In this document: one piece after another, positions 9,298 to 17,806 of the stretch
Position numbering within the stretch: the stretch's first letter is position 1
Layout of the letters: the number at the start of each line of letters is the position of its first letter
Assembly (NCBI RefSeq): GCF_020907275.1
Contig: NZ_JAJJWI010000002.1
Span: 147,432 to 211,431, forward strand
Source: Pontibacter silvestris
GTDB taxonomy: Bacteria > Bacteroidota > Bacteroidia > Cytophagales > Hymenobacteraceae
Direction: 5' to 3'
DNA length: 64,000 bases
The notes under the pieces: model-generated
The model's input: the letters and a program-made list of their open reading frames with translations, nothing else
What the model was told of the DNA's origin: nothing
The model's database searches: none
Translations under genes and position numbers: made by a program

Positions 9298-11019
9298 ATG
9301 AGCTATAAGATAGACCGCCGTGCTTATGCTGATATGTATGGCCCCACTGTAGGAGACAAGGTGCGTTTAGGCGACACAGACCTGGTTGTGGAGGTAGAGA
9401 AAGACTACTGCACTTATGGTGAAGAATGTAAATTTGGTGGAGGAAAAGTGTTGCGGGATGGAATGGGACAGGCTGCTGGCATAGCACAAGCCGATGCCCT
9501 GGATATGATTATTACGAATGCGCTTGTAATAGATTATACAGGTATCTACAAAGCCGATATCGGTATAAAGAATGGCCGCATATCAGGCATAGGCAAAGGT
9601 GGTAATCCCCACATTATGCCCGGTATTGATCCTGATATGGTGGTAGGTGTCACAACCGAAGTGGTCGCAGGAGAGGGACTGATTTTAACAGCAGGAGGCA
9701 TAGACTGTCATATTCATTTTATCTGTCCTCAGCAGATAAATGAAGCATTGGCATCTGGTGTAACTACTATGGTAGGTGGAGGCACAGGGCCTGCTGCCGG
9801 AACCAATGCTACTACCTGTACACCCGGAGCATTCTTTATCGAAATGATGTTGAAAGCTACGGAGGCTTATCCTTTAAACTTTGGTTTCTTAGGAAAGGGT
9901 AATTCCTCTAAGCCTGAAGGGCTTATCGAGCAGGTGGAGGCGGGGGCTTTAGGTTTTAAGCTTCATGAAGACTGGGGTACAACGCCAGCAGCTATTGATA
10001 ACTGTTTAAGTATTGCCGATCAATATGATGTGCAGGTTTGTATCCATACAGATACTTTAAACGAAAGTGGATTTGTAGAGACCTCTACCAATGCTTTCAA
10101 AGGTAGAACTATACATGCTTATCATACTGAAGGCGCAGGAGGAGGACATGCACCGGATATTATTAAGATTTGTGGAGAGCCAAACGTAATCCCTTCTTCA
10201 ACTAACCCAACACGTCCTTTTACTGTGAATACTATTGATGAGCACCTGGACATGCTCATGGTGTGCCACCACCTCGATAAAAACATACCCGAAGACGTGG
10301 CCTTTGCCGAAAGCCGCATTCGTGGAGAGACGATTGCTGCTGAAGACATCCTGCACGATATGGGCGCTCTTTCAATCATAGCTTCAGATTCTCAGGCTAT
10401 GGGCCGTGTGGGTGAAGTAGTTACCCGTACCTGGCAAACAGCCCATAAAATGAAGGTGCAGCGGAACCTGCTTCCGGAAGATGCCGACTCCGAAAGTAAA
10501 ACAGATAATTTCCGTGTGAAACGCTATGTTGCCAAATACACTATTAATCCTGCCAAAGCACATGGTTTTTCTGAAGAAATAGGTTCTGTTGAACTAGGAA
10601 AGTTGGCGGACCTGGTGCTTTGGAAACCTGCTTTCTTTGGCTCCAGACCAGAAATGGTGATCAAGGGAGGCATTATAGTGCAATCACAGATGGGGGATGC
10701 TAATGCTTCTATACCTACGCCTCAGCCTTACTTCTCAAGGCCAATGTTCGGGTCTTTCGGTTCGGCAATTGGTAAAACTTCTATGGTGTTTGTGTCGCAG
10801 GCCTCTGTGGAGCATGTTAAAAACACCTATGGCTTAAGTAAACAAGTGGTAGCTGTTAAGAACTGCCGCAGTGTCAAAAAGAAAGACATGGCTTTGAATG
10901 ACTACCTGCCTGACATAGAAGTTGACCCTGAGACTTACAAAGTAACTGTAGATGGAGTGCACTTGACCTGTGAGCCGGCAACCAAGCTGCCGTTGGCACA
11001 GCTTTATAATCTGTTTTAG
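9298..11019 (+). CDS. ureC: Urease alpha (catalytic) subunit
   Basis: 573 aa; hydrolyses urea to ammonia and carbamate at a dinuclear nickel site. All catalytic residues are intact: His138/His140 (CHIHF), carbamylated Lys221 and His223 (GFKLHEDWG), His250 ([12 protein letters not shown]), His276 ([12 protein letters not shown]), flap Cys323/His324 (MVCHHLDK) and Asp364 (ASDSQAMGR). Each is offset by four from the K. aerogenes numbering, so the protein is collinear with active enzymes. The enzyme itself is therefore predicted to be active if nickel can be loaded; the missing UreD and UreE genes are noted among the findings. Confidence 0.98.
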   Translation: MSYKIDRRAYADMYGPTVGDKVRLGDTDLVVEVEKDYCTYGEECKFGGGKVLRDGMGQAAGIAQADALDMIITNALVIDYTGIYKADIGIKNGRISGIGKGGNPHIMPGIDPDMVVGVTTEVVAGEGLILTAGGIDCHIHFICPQQINEALASGVTTMVGGGTGPAAGTNATTCTPGAFFIEMMLKATEAYPLNFGFLGKGNSSKPEGLIEQVEAGALGFKLHEDWGTTPAAIDNCLSIADQYDVQVCIHTDTLNESGFVETSTNAFKGRTIHAYHTEGAGGGHAPDIIKICGEPNVIPSSTNPTRPFTVNTIDEHLDMLMVCHHLDKNIPEDVAFAESRIRGETIAAEDILHDMGALSIIASDSQAMGRVGEVVTRTWQTAHKMKVQRNLLPEDADSESKTDNFRVKRYVAKYTINPAKAHGFSEEIGSVELGKLADLVLWKPAFFGSRPEMVIKGGIIVQSQMGDANASIPTPQPYFSRPMFGSFGSAIGKTSMVFVSQASVEHVKNTYGLSKQVVAVKNCRSVKKKDMALNDYLPDIEVDPETYKVTVDGVHLTCEPATKLPLAQLYNLF

Positions 11020-11185
11020 CTTTTAGGTGCTGGAGATTTGATGTTAAACTTTAGCAGTCTTTGATCATTAATAGTCGCCTTTGTTTGTATGCTATGTTCA
11101 ATAAGCAGAATTACAGAACCAATAAATTAATACTCTTTCATTGCTAGTAAAGTCTCAGGGCTTACGTCTAGCATCTGATATATCT

Positions 11186-11866
11186 ATGTCTAAATTTGCC
11201 CGCCTGCTGCATCTAGTTGATTCTTCCATTCCTACTGGGTCTTTTGCTTATTCCTATGGGCTGGAAAGCAGCTTAACTTTTGGTTTGGTAAAGAACCTGT
11301 TTGGGCTTCGGAACTATCTGTACTCTTTTCTGCAGCAAGTGGTAAGTCTGGAGTTCCCGTTTATGAACTCCTGCTATAAAATTGAATTGCCTGATTTAGG
11401 TGAATGTCTTAAAGTAATAGCAGAAGAGTATGATGCTATGATGTTAGTACCCACTATCCATAAAGCTAGCACAGTGCAGGGAAAAAACTGGTTAAAGTTA
11501 CTTGAATCCTTTTACCCTGACGCTGGTATGGGAGAAATAAAGATTTGGTTCGAAAAACAGAAACTCCCTCTTCATTTTGTGCTGGTGTTTACCTTATGTC
11601 TGAAGCGTGTTGGCTTTACTTTACAGGATATTCAGGCTATGTACCTGCATATGACGCTCCGGGACCAGGTTAGTGCGGCCATTCGTTTAGGTTTTATAGG
11701 ACCTATGGAAGGGCACAGGCTTCAGCATGATTTTTATACGATTTTCGATAATCTGATAGAAGTCTATCAGGAGAAAGAATATTACGAAGCAACAAGGTCC
11801 GCTTTTTTACTGGACACTTCACAAGTGTTTCATGAAGATATTTACTCGAAACTATTTCAAAATTAA
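11186..11866 (+). CDS. ureF: Urease accessory protein UreF
   Basis: About 226 residues from the ATG at 11186; the longer frame needs a TTG at 11141 and adds 15 atypical residues. The N-terminus (LLHLVDSSIPTGSFAYSYGLE) carries the family signature LLxLxDSxxPTGxFAHSxGLE, and DQVSAAIRLG near the C-terminus is the conserved helix. UreF acts as the GTPase-gating part of the UreD-UreF-UreG maturation complex. No ureE lies between ureC and ureF, where it is usually found; the 166-base gap holds nothing recognisable. Confidence 0.9.
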   Translation: MSKFARLLHLVDSSIPTGSFAYSYGLESSLTFGLVKNLFGLRNYLYSFLQQVVSLEFPFMNSCYKIELPDLGECLKVIAEEYDAMMLVPTIHKASTVQGKNWLKLLESFYPDAGMGEIKIWFEKQKLPLHFVLVFTLCLKRVGFTLQDIQAMYLHMTLRDQVSAAIRLGFIGPMEGHRLQHDFYTIFDNLIEVYQEKEYYEATRSAFLLDTSQVFHEDIYSKLFQN

Positions 11867-11956
11867 GAGGCATAACTAGCAGATAATACTTTAATATATA
11901 ATTTAAGTGATAAAGCTTAAGATGCTAATTATGTAACTAATAACAATATAAAACAC

Positions 11957-12709
11957 ATGCCGTTTGTAGATAAATTAGCCCTTTTACTTCATGGCCATTC
12001 ACATGAATTTTATGAATCGCCGGGAGATTATAATGAGAGAGAAACAAGAAAACTTCCCTCGTACCGCAACTTTCGGAAAAGAGCTTTCACAGTTGGTATC
12101 GGTGGCCCTGTGGGTACAGGTAAAACAGCCTTACTAAAGGCATTTTGCGAAAAGCTTCGGGATGGTTATGAACTGGGCGTAGTAACCAATGATATCTTCA
12201 CCAGAGAAGATGCAGAGTTTTTGATCAGGAACAGTGCCCTTAGTGAAGACAGGATAGTAGGTGTCGAGACAGGAGGGTGCCCGCATGCTGCCATACGTGA
12301 AGACATTTCACTGAACATGGATGCGTTGGAAGGGCTTATGTCCCGTTTTAACTATAACATAGATTTTCTTTTTGTAGAAAGCGGAGGAGACAACCTGGCG
12401 GCGCATTTTAGCCGTGAACTGGTTGACTTTTCTATTTATGTCATTGATGTGTCTGGTGGTGATAAGGTGCCGAGAAAAGGAGGGCCTGGCATTACACAAT
12501 CTGATTTGTTGGTCATTAATAAAATTGATATTGCGGCCTTAGTGAGAGCCGATTTAGATGTAATGGAAAGAGACGCTAAGAAAATGAGAGGTGATGGCCC
12601 TTTTGTTTTTGCCAGAGCCCTTGATGGGTATAACCTTGACACCATTATTGATCATATTAAAGCAGCAAAAGAAAAAGCTTTAATGTCTGTGCGGGAAGAT
12701 AGGAGGTGA
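11957..12709 (+). CDS. ureG: Urease accessory GTPase UreG with N-terminal extension
   Basis: 250-residue nickel-dependent GTPase that drives metal delivery to apo-urease. The P-loop [10 protein letters not shown] is at 49-58, the nickel-binding Cys-Pro-His motif at 108-110 ([11 protein letters not shown]), then ESGGDNLAA and the NKID base-recognition motif. It is about 45 residues longer than typical bacterial UreG. The extension contains [14 protein letters not shown], which resembles the end of the His-rich leader of plant UreG (HSHEPIYSPG). Plants also lack UreE, so this extension may help bind nickel (inference). It is the last urease gene here; the strand switches afterwards. Confidence 0.95.
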   Translation: MPFVDKLALLLHGHSHEFYESPGDYNERETRKLPSYRNFRKRAFTVGIGGPVGTGKTALLKAFCEKLRDGYELGVVTNDIFTREDAEFLIRNSALSEDRIVGVETGGCPHAAIREDISLNMDALEGLMSRFNYNIDFLFVESGGDNLAAHFSRELVDFSIYVIDVSGGDKVPRKGGPGITQSDLLVINKIDIAALVRADLDVMERDAKKMRGDGPFVFARALDGYNLDTIIDHIKAAKEKALMSVREDRR

Positions 12710-12851
12710 GGTATTTAAAAGTCTTCTGTTGAATATTGCGAGTTTACAAGAATTCTTATAAGCCAGGTTATGTTAGATAGAACGGTTTTGTGTAGACGAA
12801 GCCCGAAGCATAGCGAGGGTTAAGGCTGAATTTTGGTGTAGGAAGATTTTC

Positions 12852-13201
12852 TTATTTTTCTTTATAAATAAATTTATGATCTTCTCTATCAATCAATTTT
12901 CCTTTCCTTATTCTAAACTCTTTATTCTCAATGCTAAAGTAATTTCCAGAACTTAAAGCAACTGTTATACTATCCATCTGAGTGAGAGACTTCGAATTAA
13001 GGATAAGCTTTTCATCTGCAATTTTCCAATTCCCAAAGGTATAGTCTCCCATCTCCCTTTTTTGAATATGAATGTGCTATATGCACTTATTAGTAATTCA
13101 TGATTTCCATTTTTGACTTTAACTCTATACCAACCAGTTTCAAATCCATTTTGGCTGGATTGAAAAATAAAAAACGAAACGATGAGTATTACAAGATTCA
13201 T
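12852..13201 (-). pseudogene. Small secreted protein gene with a frameshift
   Basis: The first frame (from the ATG at 13201) starts MNLVILIVSFFIFQSSQ, an export signal, and continues FETGWYRVKVKNGN. At an A6-G3 run (plus-strand bases 13055-13063) the sensible reading moves by -1: after FIFKK it would continue REMGDYTFGNWKIADEK and run to the stop at 12852-12854. The joined product is about 116 aa; unshifted, translation ends at 78 aa with unrelated residues. Causes could be a one-base indel, a sequencing error in the homopolymer, or slippage. No family is recognised. It lies in the accessory patch after ureG. Confidence 0.55.
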
Positions 13202-13282
13202 TTTATGCTTACAACTTACCTACAATGGGCTAGTATATGCTGCGTGTGAGGCCGTTGGCCGAAACATGAAGTATATACGTGG

Positions 13283-14638
13283 TTAACTACTGTAATTCTC
13301 ATTTTTCACCCACTCCAGCAGTTCTGGGTATAGCTCAGGCACTTTCTTTTTACCACCATACTTCTGAAACAACCCCAACAGGTGATTGTTGAAAGCACTG
13401 AATTTTACAAAGCCCCTGTTGTTCTGCATAAACTCTATTGGCTGAAGCATTACTTTCTTATAGGCGCTCTCTCCAAATCTATCATAAACATAAAGACCGA
13501 AAACAGCCCACGTCATATACTCATTGAAGGTCTCATACGGGCTGTTGTAACTTCCTTTTGTGTTCCACTTCCTTAAATCTGCCATCGCTCCATTTATAAA
13601 ATCATTGTACTTGTCGGAGATGGGGTTAACATAGTTGTGGTCCATCTCTGTAAACGCCCTTCTTAACGCTAAAGCGTCCCCTGTGCTTTGGGTTACAGAA
13701 TCTTTGCTTACTAGGGAAGGGGCAGACATGAATATGATGTTCTCTTTGAAGTTGCTGTTTTCGAACAGGCGTATGCTGTGGGAGCCACCTGCCAGAGGAC
13801 TCATGATGATTCGGTAGGAATCCACCTTGTCAGGGAATTGCTCCTGTAGCCACTCCCAGGCTTCTTGCACTTGGACCCTTTCATGCTCAAGCGACTCCAG
13901 CTTTTCATAAAAAAGTTTCTCGCTCTGGTAAAATGATTGGAAATTACTTGCCGTGGCAAAGTCCTGGATTAACGGCAACAGCTTTTTGAACTTGTCCCTT
14001 GCCCTGAAGCCAGCATAGGTACTGGACTGGACTATCCTTTGCCCGTCTAACACATAAGCGGCGCTGTTTTCCCTGATGTTTAGATAAGAGCCTGAAGATA
14101 GTTCAGTATTCAGTTTCCCAAAGACGGGGTGGTTCTTGTAGGGCTCAAAGTACTCCAGAACACGTTTATAATACTTTGTGTCCTTGTTGACCCAATTGGG
14201 CTGCGCATTACCTGTAAGCGACACCAGAATATTAACTAGCTCATAAACCTGAGGTATCTCTATATTTACTTTACCCCCGTTTGTAGCCTTATATTCATCG
14301 TCATATGAGCCAGGATTGAACTGCTTGTAGATATCCAGCACTACAGTATCACCTTCGCTGGTCCAGTATATGAATTCTTGCTCTATTCCGTTGTCTGTGA
14401 TGTGAATGGTATCACTTTCAGAGTAAAACTTAGAGTTTTTCCAGCCGCCCCAATAAGTAAAATCAAACTCGAGAGTGTCTTCTTTTATATTCTTCCTCTC
14501 CAGGGTCCGCTCCAAGGCTCCCTGATAATTAACCCCTAAAGTTTTGGTTTCTATAAATCTGTAGGTGTGTGCTTGGTTGTAAATCTTTGAGCTGCATGAA
14601 GTTGATAATACAGCGAGTATGAGTATAACCTTTCTCAT
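13283..14638 (-). CDS. DUF4932-like lipoprotein
   Basis: 451 residues from the ATG at 14638; the longer frame from 14686 would place 16 residues before an obvious lipoprotein signal (MRKVILILAVLSTSC, lipidated Cys15). The body fits DUF4932 proteins of Bacteroidota: YELVNILVSLTG, the KYYKRVLEYFEPYKNHPV region and DFATASNFQSFYQ. The later block FTEMDHNYVNP (TEMDH at 330-334) and YETFNEYMTW sit where relatives appear to carry a zincin-like HExxH and a distal Glu; here the first His is a Thr. Function is unknown; a surface or periplasmic location is likely. It lies in an accessory patch and has no operon partner. Confidence 0.6.
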   Translation of the reverse strand: MRKVILILAVLSTSCSSKIYNQAHTYRFIETKTLGVNYQGALERTLERKNIKEDTLEFDFTYWGGWKNSKFYSESDTIHITDNGIEQEFIYWTSEGDTVVLDIYKQFNPGSYDDEYKATNGGKVNIEIPQVYELVNILVSLTGNAQPNWVNKDTKYYKRVLEYFEPYKNHPVFGKLNTELSSGSYLNIRENSAAYVLDGQRIVQSSTYAGFRARDKFKKLLPLIQDFATASNFQSFYQSEKLFYEKLESLEHERVQVQEAWEWLQEQFPDKVDSYRIIMSPLAGGSHSIRLFENSNFKENIIFMSAPSLVSKDSVTQSTGDALALRRAFTEMDHNYVNPISDKYNDFINGAMADLRKWNTKGSYNSPYETFNEYMTWAVFGLYVYDRFGESAYKKVMLQPIEFMQNNRGFVKFSAFNNHLLGLFQKYGGKKKVPELYPELLEWVKNENYSS

Positions 14639-14686
14639 ATTTTTAACTTTTATTGTAGCTAACGGTGCTGGTACATCATAACCCAT

Positions 14687-15094
14687 CTTATGTTTAACAG
14701 GAGTTATTTATTATTCATGTAAAATAGAAGGTAGAAAGTTATCTTTAAAGCCTTGAGCTATAATATTAATTTCCCCTTTTGATGTTGCTTTTCCTTAAGG
14801 TACAATGCCTGTTGTTTTGAAACATCAATTATTACATTCACGGTTATTGGCTTCATAGCTGTACGACCGATCATCAAATAATCTTAGAGCCTGCTATTAT
14901 TACTTACTTTTAAATGCTGTCATAAGTTAAGGTGTATCTGTTTCCATTATGCTTTCAAAGAATTTGACATTATCTCAGATTCTAACTAATGACTAAAGCT
15001 TTGTTATCATTCATTACCCATTAGTATTGGGGGCATTAGTAACTTTTGGGTAAAGGTGTAGATGGGTTTGAATTGTGTCAGGCACAGCAGAATA
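14687..15094. other. Intergenic region before the tRNA-Met terminator
   Basis: About 400 AT-rich bases, with scattered stops in all frames I read. I see no gene, RNA or repeat. It may be decayed sequence of the accessory patch. Confidence 0.5.
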
Positions 15095-15126
15095 TAAAAA
15101 GTCCCTCAGAGTTAACTGAGAGACTT
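15095..15126 (-). terminator. Terminator of tRNA-Met
   Basis: Stem arms 15099-15109 and 15116-15126 (one mismatch, core CTCAG/CTGAG), followed on the minus strand by a run of five T. It lies directly 3' of the tRNA. Confidence 0.65.
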
Positions 15127-15131
15127 CTAAG

Positions 15132-15205
15132 TAGCGGGGAGCAGAATCGAACTGCCGACCTCAGGGTTATGAATCCTGCGCTCTAACCATCTGAGCTACC
15201 CCGCC
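15132..15205 (-). tRNA. tRNA-Met (CAT)
   Basis: Minus-strand 74-nt cloverleaf: acceptor start GGCGGGG, D-arm AGCTCAGATGGTTAGAGC, anticodon loop TTCATAA with anticodon CAT, T-loop TTCGATT, and 3' half CCCCGC. The CCA is not encoded. The CAT anticodon fits elongator tRNA-Met; a lysidine-modified tRNA-Ile2 is the other possibility. It lacks the C1-A72 mismatch of an initiator. Confidence 0.9.
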
Positions 15206-15360
15206 GAATTGTGGTGCAAATATAGCATGTTAATTTTAAAATATGCAAGAGCCACTTTAAAAAAAAATATTTTATTTTTATGATATATAAACAATGAGAA
15301 TTAAATACTATACTTACTCAGACACTTACATGTTTATATATTTATTCATTAATAACGAGT

Positions 15361-15765
15361 ATGACGAAAGCTACTAAGACAAAGTTTGTAAAAGAGTACC
15401 CGATTAATGCTTCAGCTAAACTGGTTTATCCTTATTTAAGCTCTCCCAGTGGCCTGGCCCAATGGTTCTGCGACGATGTAGCAGTGAACGAAGATAAGCT
15501 TTATAACTTTGTTTGGGATGGTCGTAGTCACTATGCTGAAATTACAGGGCTGCGTACTAACCGCTCTGTAAGGTTTATTTTCAGGGAAGATGACAAGAGC
15601 CACTCTGAAGATCCGTCCTATATTGACTTTACAATAGAGAGTAGTGAGCTTACCCAGGAGCAGTTTGTGAAGGTAGTAGACTATTCAGATGAAGAGGATC
15701 ATGAGGAGTTGGATGAACTGTGGGAGCATTTAATGCAAAAACTTCGTGAAACAGTAGGAGGGTAG
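15361..15765 (+). CDS. START-like (SRPBCC fold) domain protein
   Basis: 134-residue soluble protein of the START-like/AHSA1-type fold family widespread in Bacteroidota. The N-terminal strand-helix (EYPINASAKLVYPYLSSPSG), the LAQWFCDDV stretch and the C-terminal amphipathic helix (LDELWEHLMQKLRETV) are the family pattern. These domains bind hydrophobic ligands, but no substrate is known for this group. It lies about 100 bases upstream of the LptF/LptG permease on the same strand; a lipid-related role would fit but is inference. Confidence 0.75.
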   Translation: MTKATKTKFVKEYPINASAKLVYPYLSSPSGLAQWFCDDVAVNEDKLYNFVWDGRSHYAEITGLRTNRSVRFIFREDDKSHSEDPSYIDFTIESSELTQEQFVKVVDYSDEEDHEELDELWEHLMQKLRETVGG

Positions 15766-15795
15766 TTCGATTTCTTCAACATCTGTCTATATTTG
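15766..15795 (+). promoter_or_regulatory. Promoter candidate for the LptF/G gene
   Basis: TATATTTG at 15788-15795 matches TAnnTTTG exactly. TTC at 15766-15768, 19 bases upstream, approximates the TTG -33 box. The downstream gene starts at 15868. Confidence 0.5.
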
Positions 15796-15867
15796 CACGA
15801 TTTTTGGATACAGTGTGTTAAGTAATGCTAAATACATCCAGATCGTATTAATGCCGCACTGGCTCAC

Positions 15868-17280
15868 ATGAAGAAATTAGATAAACTTATTTTAAAGTCG
15901 TTTATCGGCCCGTTTATACTTACGTTTGCCGTAGTCGAATTTATCCTGTTAACACAGTATATGCTCAAGTACCTCGACGAGCTTGTCGGAAAAGACTTGG
16001 GTATAAATGTATTTGCTGAACTACTGTTCTATTTTAGCCTGAACATGGCACCGCTAGCCATGCCGCTGGCTGTGTTACTGTCTGCCCTAATGACATTTGG
16101 TAACCTTGGCGAGCATTATGAGTTAACCGCAATCAAAACTTCAGGCATTGCTCTGCCGCGCATACTTCGTCCGCTTTTCTTCTTTGTAGTGGTGTTGTCG
16201 GTTGGAGCCTTCTTTTTCAACAATATAGTTGTTCCGAAGGCAAACCTGAAAGCCTATAGCCTGCTTTGGGATATCCGGCAGAAAAAACCCGCCATGAATA
16301 TAAAGGAAGGAACTTTCTATAATGGCTTGCCGGGCTACAGTATTAAAGTAAACAAGAAAATGAACGAAGGGAGATCTTTGGTTGATGTCATGATATATGA
16401 CCATTCCAGGGGTGCATCCAATTCACGGGTTATCCTGGCCGATTCAGGCGAAATGTATACGCAGTACAACGACACTTACCTTGTTCTTGATCTTTATGAT
16501 GGCGTATCGTATGTAGACCAGGGTGATGGCTCTTTCCGCAGTACAAATGAGCAGTTTGTAAGGCAGCGGTTTGATGAAAGCAAGATTGTATTCAGCCTTT
16601 CTTCCTTTGACCTTAGCCGTACACGAGAAGAGTATTTCTCTGAAAATAAAATGATGAAGAACATTAACCAGTTGGTTGTTGTGACAGATTCGTTGCGGAG
16701 GCAGGGCAGCAAGGAGCAAGAGCGTTTCGCACCAAGTGTAGATCCGTTTTACTCCTACTTTAAAGCCGATACCAGTTCTATGAAAAACGGACTGCGCCTG
16801 AACGACAAAGAGGTAGACAAAGAACTTGCCGTTGTAGATGAGGGCATTGCCAGCCTGGCTACGAATAAAGCCCGTAATATTAAAAGCTTTACGGGCAGCT
16901 ATGTGGAGCGTATTCGAGCCACCCTGCGCGATGCGAATAATTATGAGATAGAGATATGGCGTAAATACACGCAGTCTGCTGCTATCCTTATCATGTTCCT
17001 GATTGGTGCTCCCTTAGGTGCTATTATCAAGAAAGGTGGTCTGGGGGTTCCGGTGCTTATCTCTATCACATTCTTTATTGCCATGTATGTAATGACCATA
17101 CTAGGCGAGAAATGGGCACGGGAAGGCTTAATACCAGTGGGAGTAGGTATGTGTATTGCAAATGCAGTATTACTTCCTATCGGCTTGTTTTTTCTGAACC
17201 AGGCGCGGCACGACTCTAATTTGTTGGAGGTTGACTTCTGGAGCAGATTGTCTAAGCGCTTCCGCAAGGATACTATATAA
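15868..17280 (+). CDS. LptF/LptG family lipopolysaccharide export permease
   Basis: 470-residue inner-membrane protein of the YjgP/YjgQ family, a membrane subunit of the LptB2FG transporter that extracts LPS. Three hydrophobic segments occur in the first 120 residues and three at the C-terminus (about 375-455, including YTQSAAILIMFLIGAPLGAIIKKGG, the family hallmark). Between them lies a periplasmic beta-jellyroll domain of about 250 residues. Bacteroidota often carry two such genes; whether this is LptF or LptG cannot be told here. It is upstream of rpsO with its own promoter candidate. Confidence 0.92.
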   Translation: MKKLDKLILKSFIGPFILTFAVVEFILLTQYMLKYLDELVGKDLGINVFAELLFYFSLNMAPLAMPLAVLLSALMTFGNLGEHYELTAIKTSGIALPRILRPLFFFVVVLSVGAFFFNNIVVPKANLKAYSLLWDIRQKKPAMNIKEGTFYNGLPGYSIKVNKKMNEGRSLVDVMIYDHSRGASNSRVILADSGEMYTQYNDTYLVLDLYDGVSYVDQGDGSFRSTNEQFVRQRFDESKIVFSLSSFDLSRTREEYFSENKMMKNINQLVVVTDSLRRQGSKEQERFAPSVDPFYSYFKADTSSMKNGLRLNDKEVDKELAVVDEGIASLATNKARNIKSFTGSYVERIRATLRDANNYEIEIWRKYTQSAAILIMFLIGAPLGAIIKKGGLGVPVLISITFFIAMYVMTILGEKWAREGLIPVGVGMCIANAVLLPIGLFFLNQARHDSNLLEVDFWSRLSKRFRKDTI

Positions 17281-17332
17281 AGTAAGAGAAAAGAAGTGCT
17301 GCAAAATAATTTTAAAATAAATAAAATTGTTT

Positions 17333-17340
17333 TATCTTTG
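17333..17340 (+). promoter_or_regulatory. -7 element of rpsO
   Basis: TATCTTTG, an exact TAnnTTTG match, 56 bases before the rpsO start. The upstream sequence is AT-rich with no clear TTG at the right spacing. Confidence 0.5.
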
Positions 17341-17396
17341 CGGCTTATACAGCAATCTTATCCAAGATAACACAGATTGATATTTTTTTATACGCA

Positions 17397-17672
17397 ATGA
17401 AATTAACTACAGAAGCGAAACAAGAAATTTTCGAAAAGCACGGCCGTAACAAGTCTACAACTGATACAGGTTCTGCTGAGTCACAGATTGCGCTGTTCAC
17501 TACGCGCATCGCTGACCTGACTGAGCACCTGAAAATCCATAAGAAAGATTATGGTACTCGCCTTGGTCTTCTTAAGCTGGTTGGTAAGAGAAGAAGATTG
17601 CTCAACTACCTCCAGAAAAATGATATCGAGAGATACAGAGCTATCATTGGTGAGCTAGGTATCAGAAAATAA
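17397..17672 (+). CDS. rpsO: 30S ribosomal protein S15
   Basis: 91 aa, the standard length. The signatures [35 protein letters not shown] and [12 protein letters not shown] are all present; they bind 16S rRNA helices 20-22. It precedes pnp, the classic rpsO-pnp order, but is separated from it by its own terminator-like hairpin (17687-17714). Confidence 0.98.
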   Translation: MKLTTEAKQEIFEKHGRNKSTTDTGSAESQIALFTTRIADLTEHLKIHKKDYGTRLGLLKLVGKRRRLLNYLQKNDIERYRAIIGELGIRK

Positions 17673-17686
17673 TTTATTATATTGTG

Positions 17687-17719
17687 TTAGGGAATTCAAC
17701 TTAGGATTCCCTAAACTTT
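17687..17719 (+). terminator. Terminator after rpsO
   Basis: Perfect 9-bp stem TTAGGGAAT / ATTCCCTAA (17687-17695, 17706-17714), followed by ACTTTTT. It probably attenuates read-through from rpsO into pnp. Confidence 0.7.
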
Positions 17720-17806
17720 TTAGCAGCACCCCTTCCTTTTTCCTTTGCCAGTATTTGACAGTGGCCGCAATTGGTAGCCCTGTTTTTGATGTTAAAATAT
17801 TAGAAG

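Noticed and set aside
13055-13063. Programmed -1 frameshift site
   Set aside because: The zero-frame heptamer would be C-AAA-AAA, not the canonical A-AAA-AAG form, and no stimulatory structure was established; a plain indel is more likely.
12720-14700. Integron-type gene cassettes with attC sites
   Set aside because: Some GTTAAC/GTTAGC pieces resemble core sites, but I find no full pair of inverted core sites and no integrase, so only an accessory patch is claimed.
15132-15205. tRNA-Met as an integrative element attachment site
   Set aside because: No repeat of the tRNA 3' end was found in the adjacent 2.4 kb and there is no integrase.
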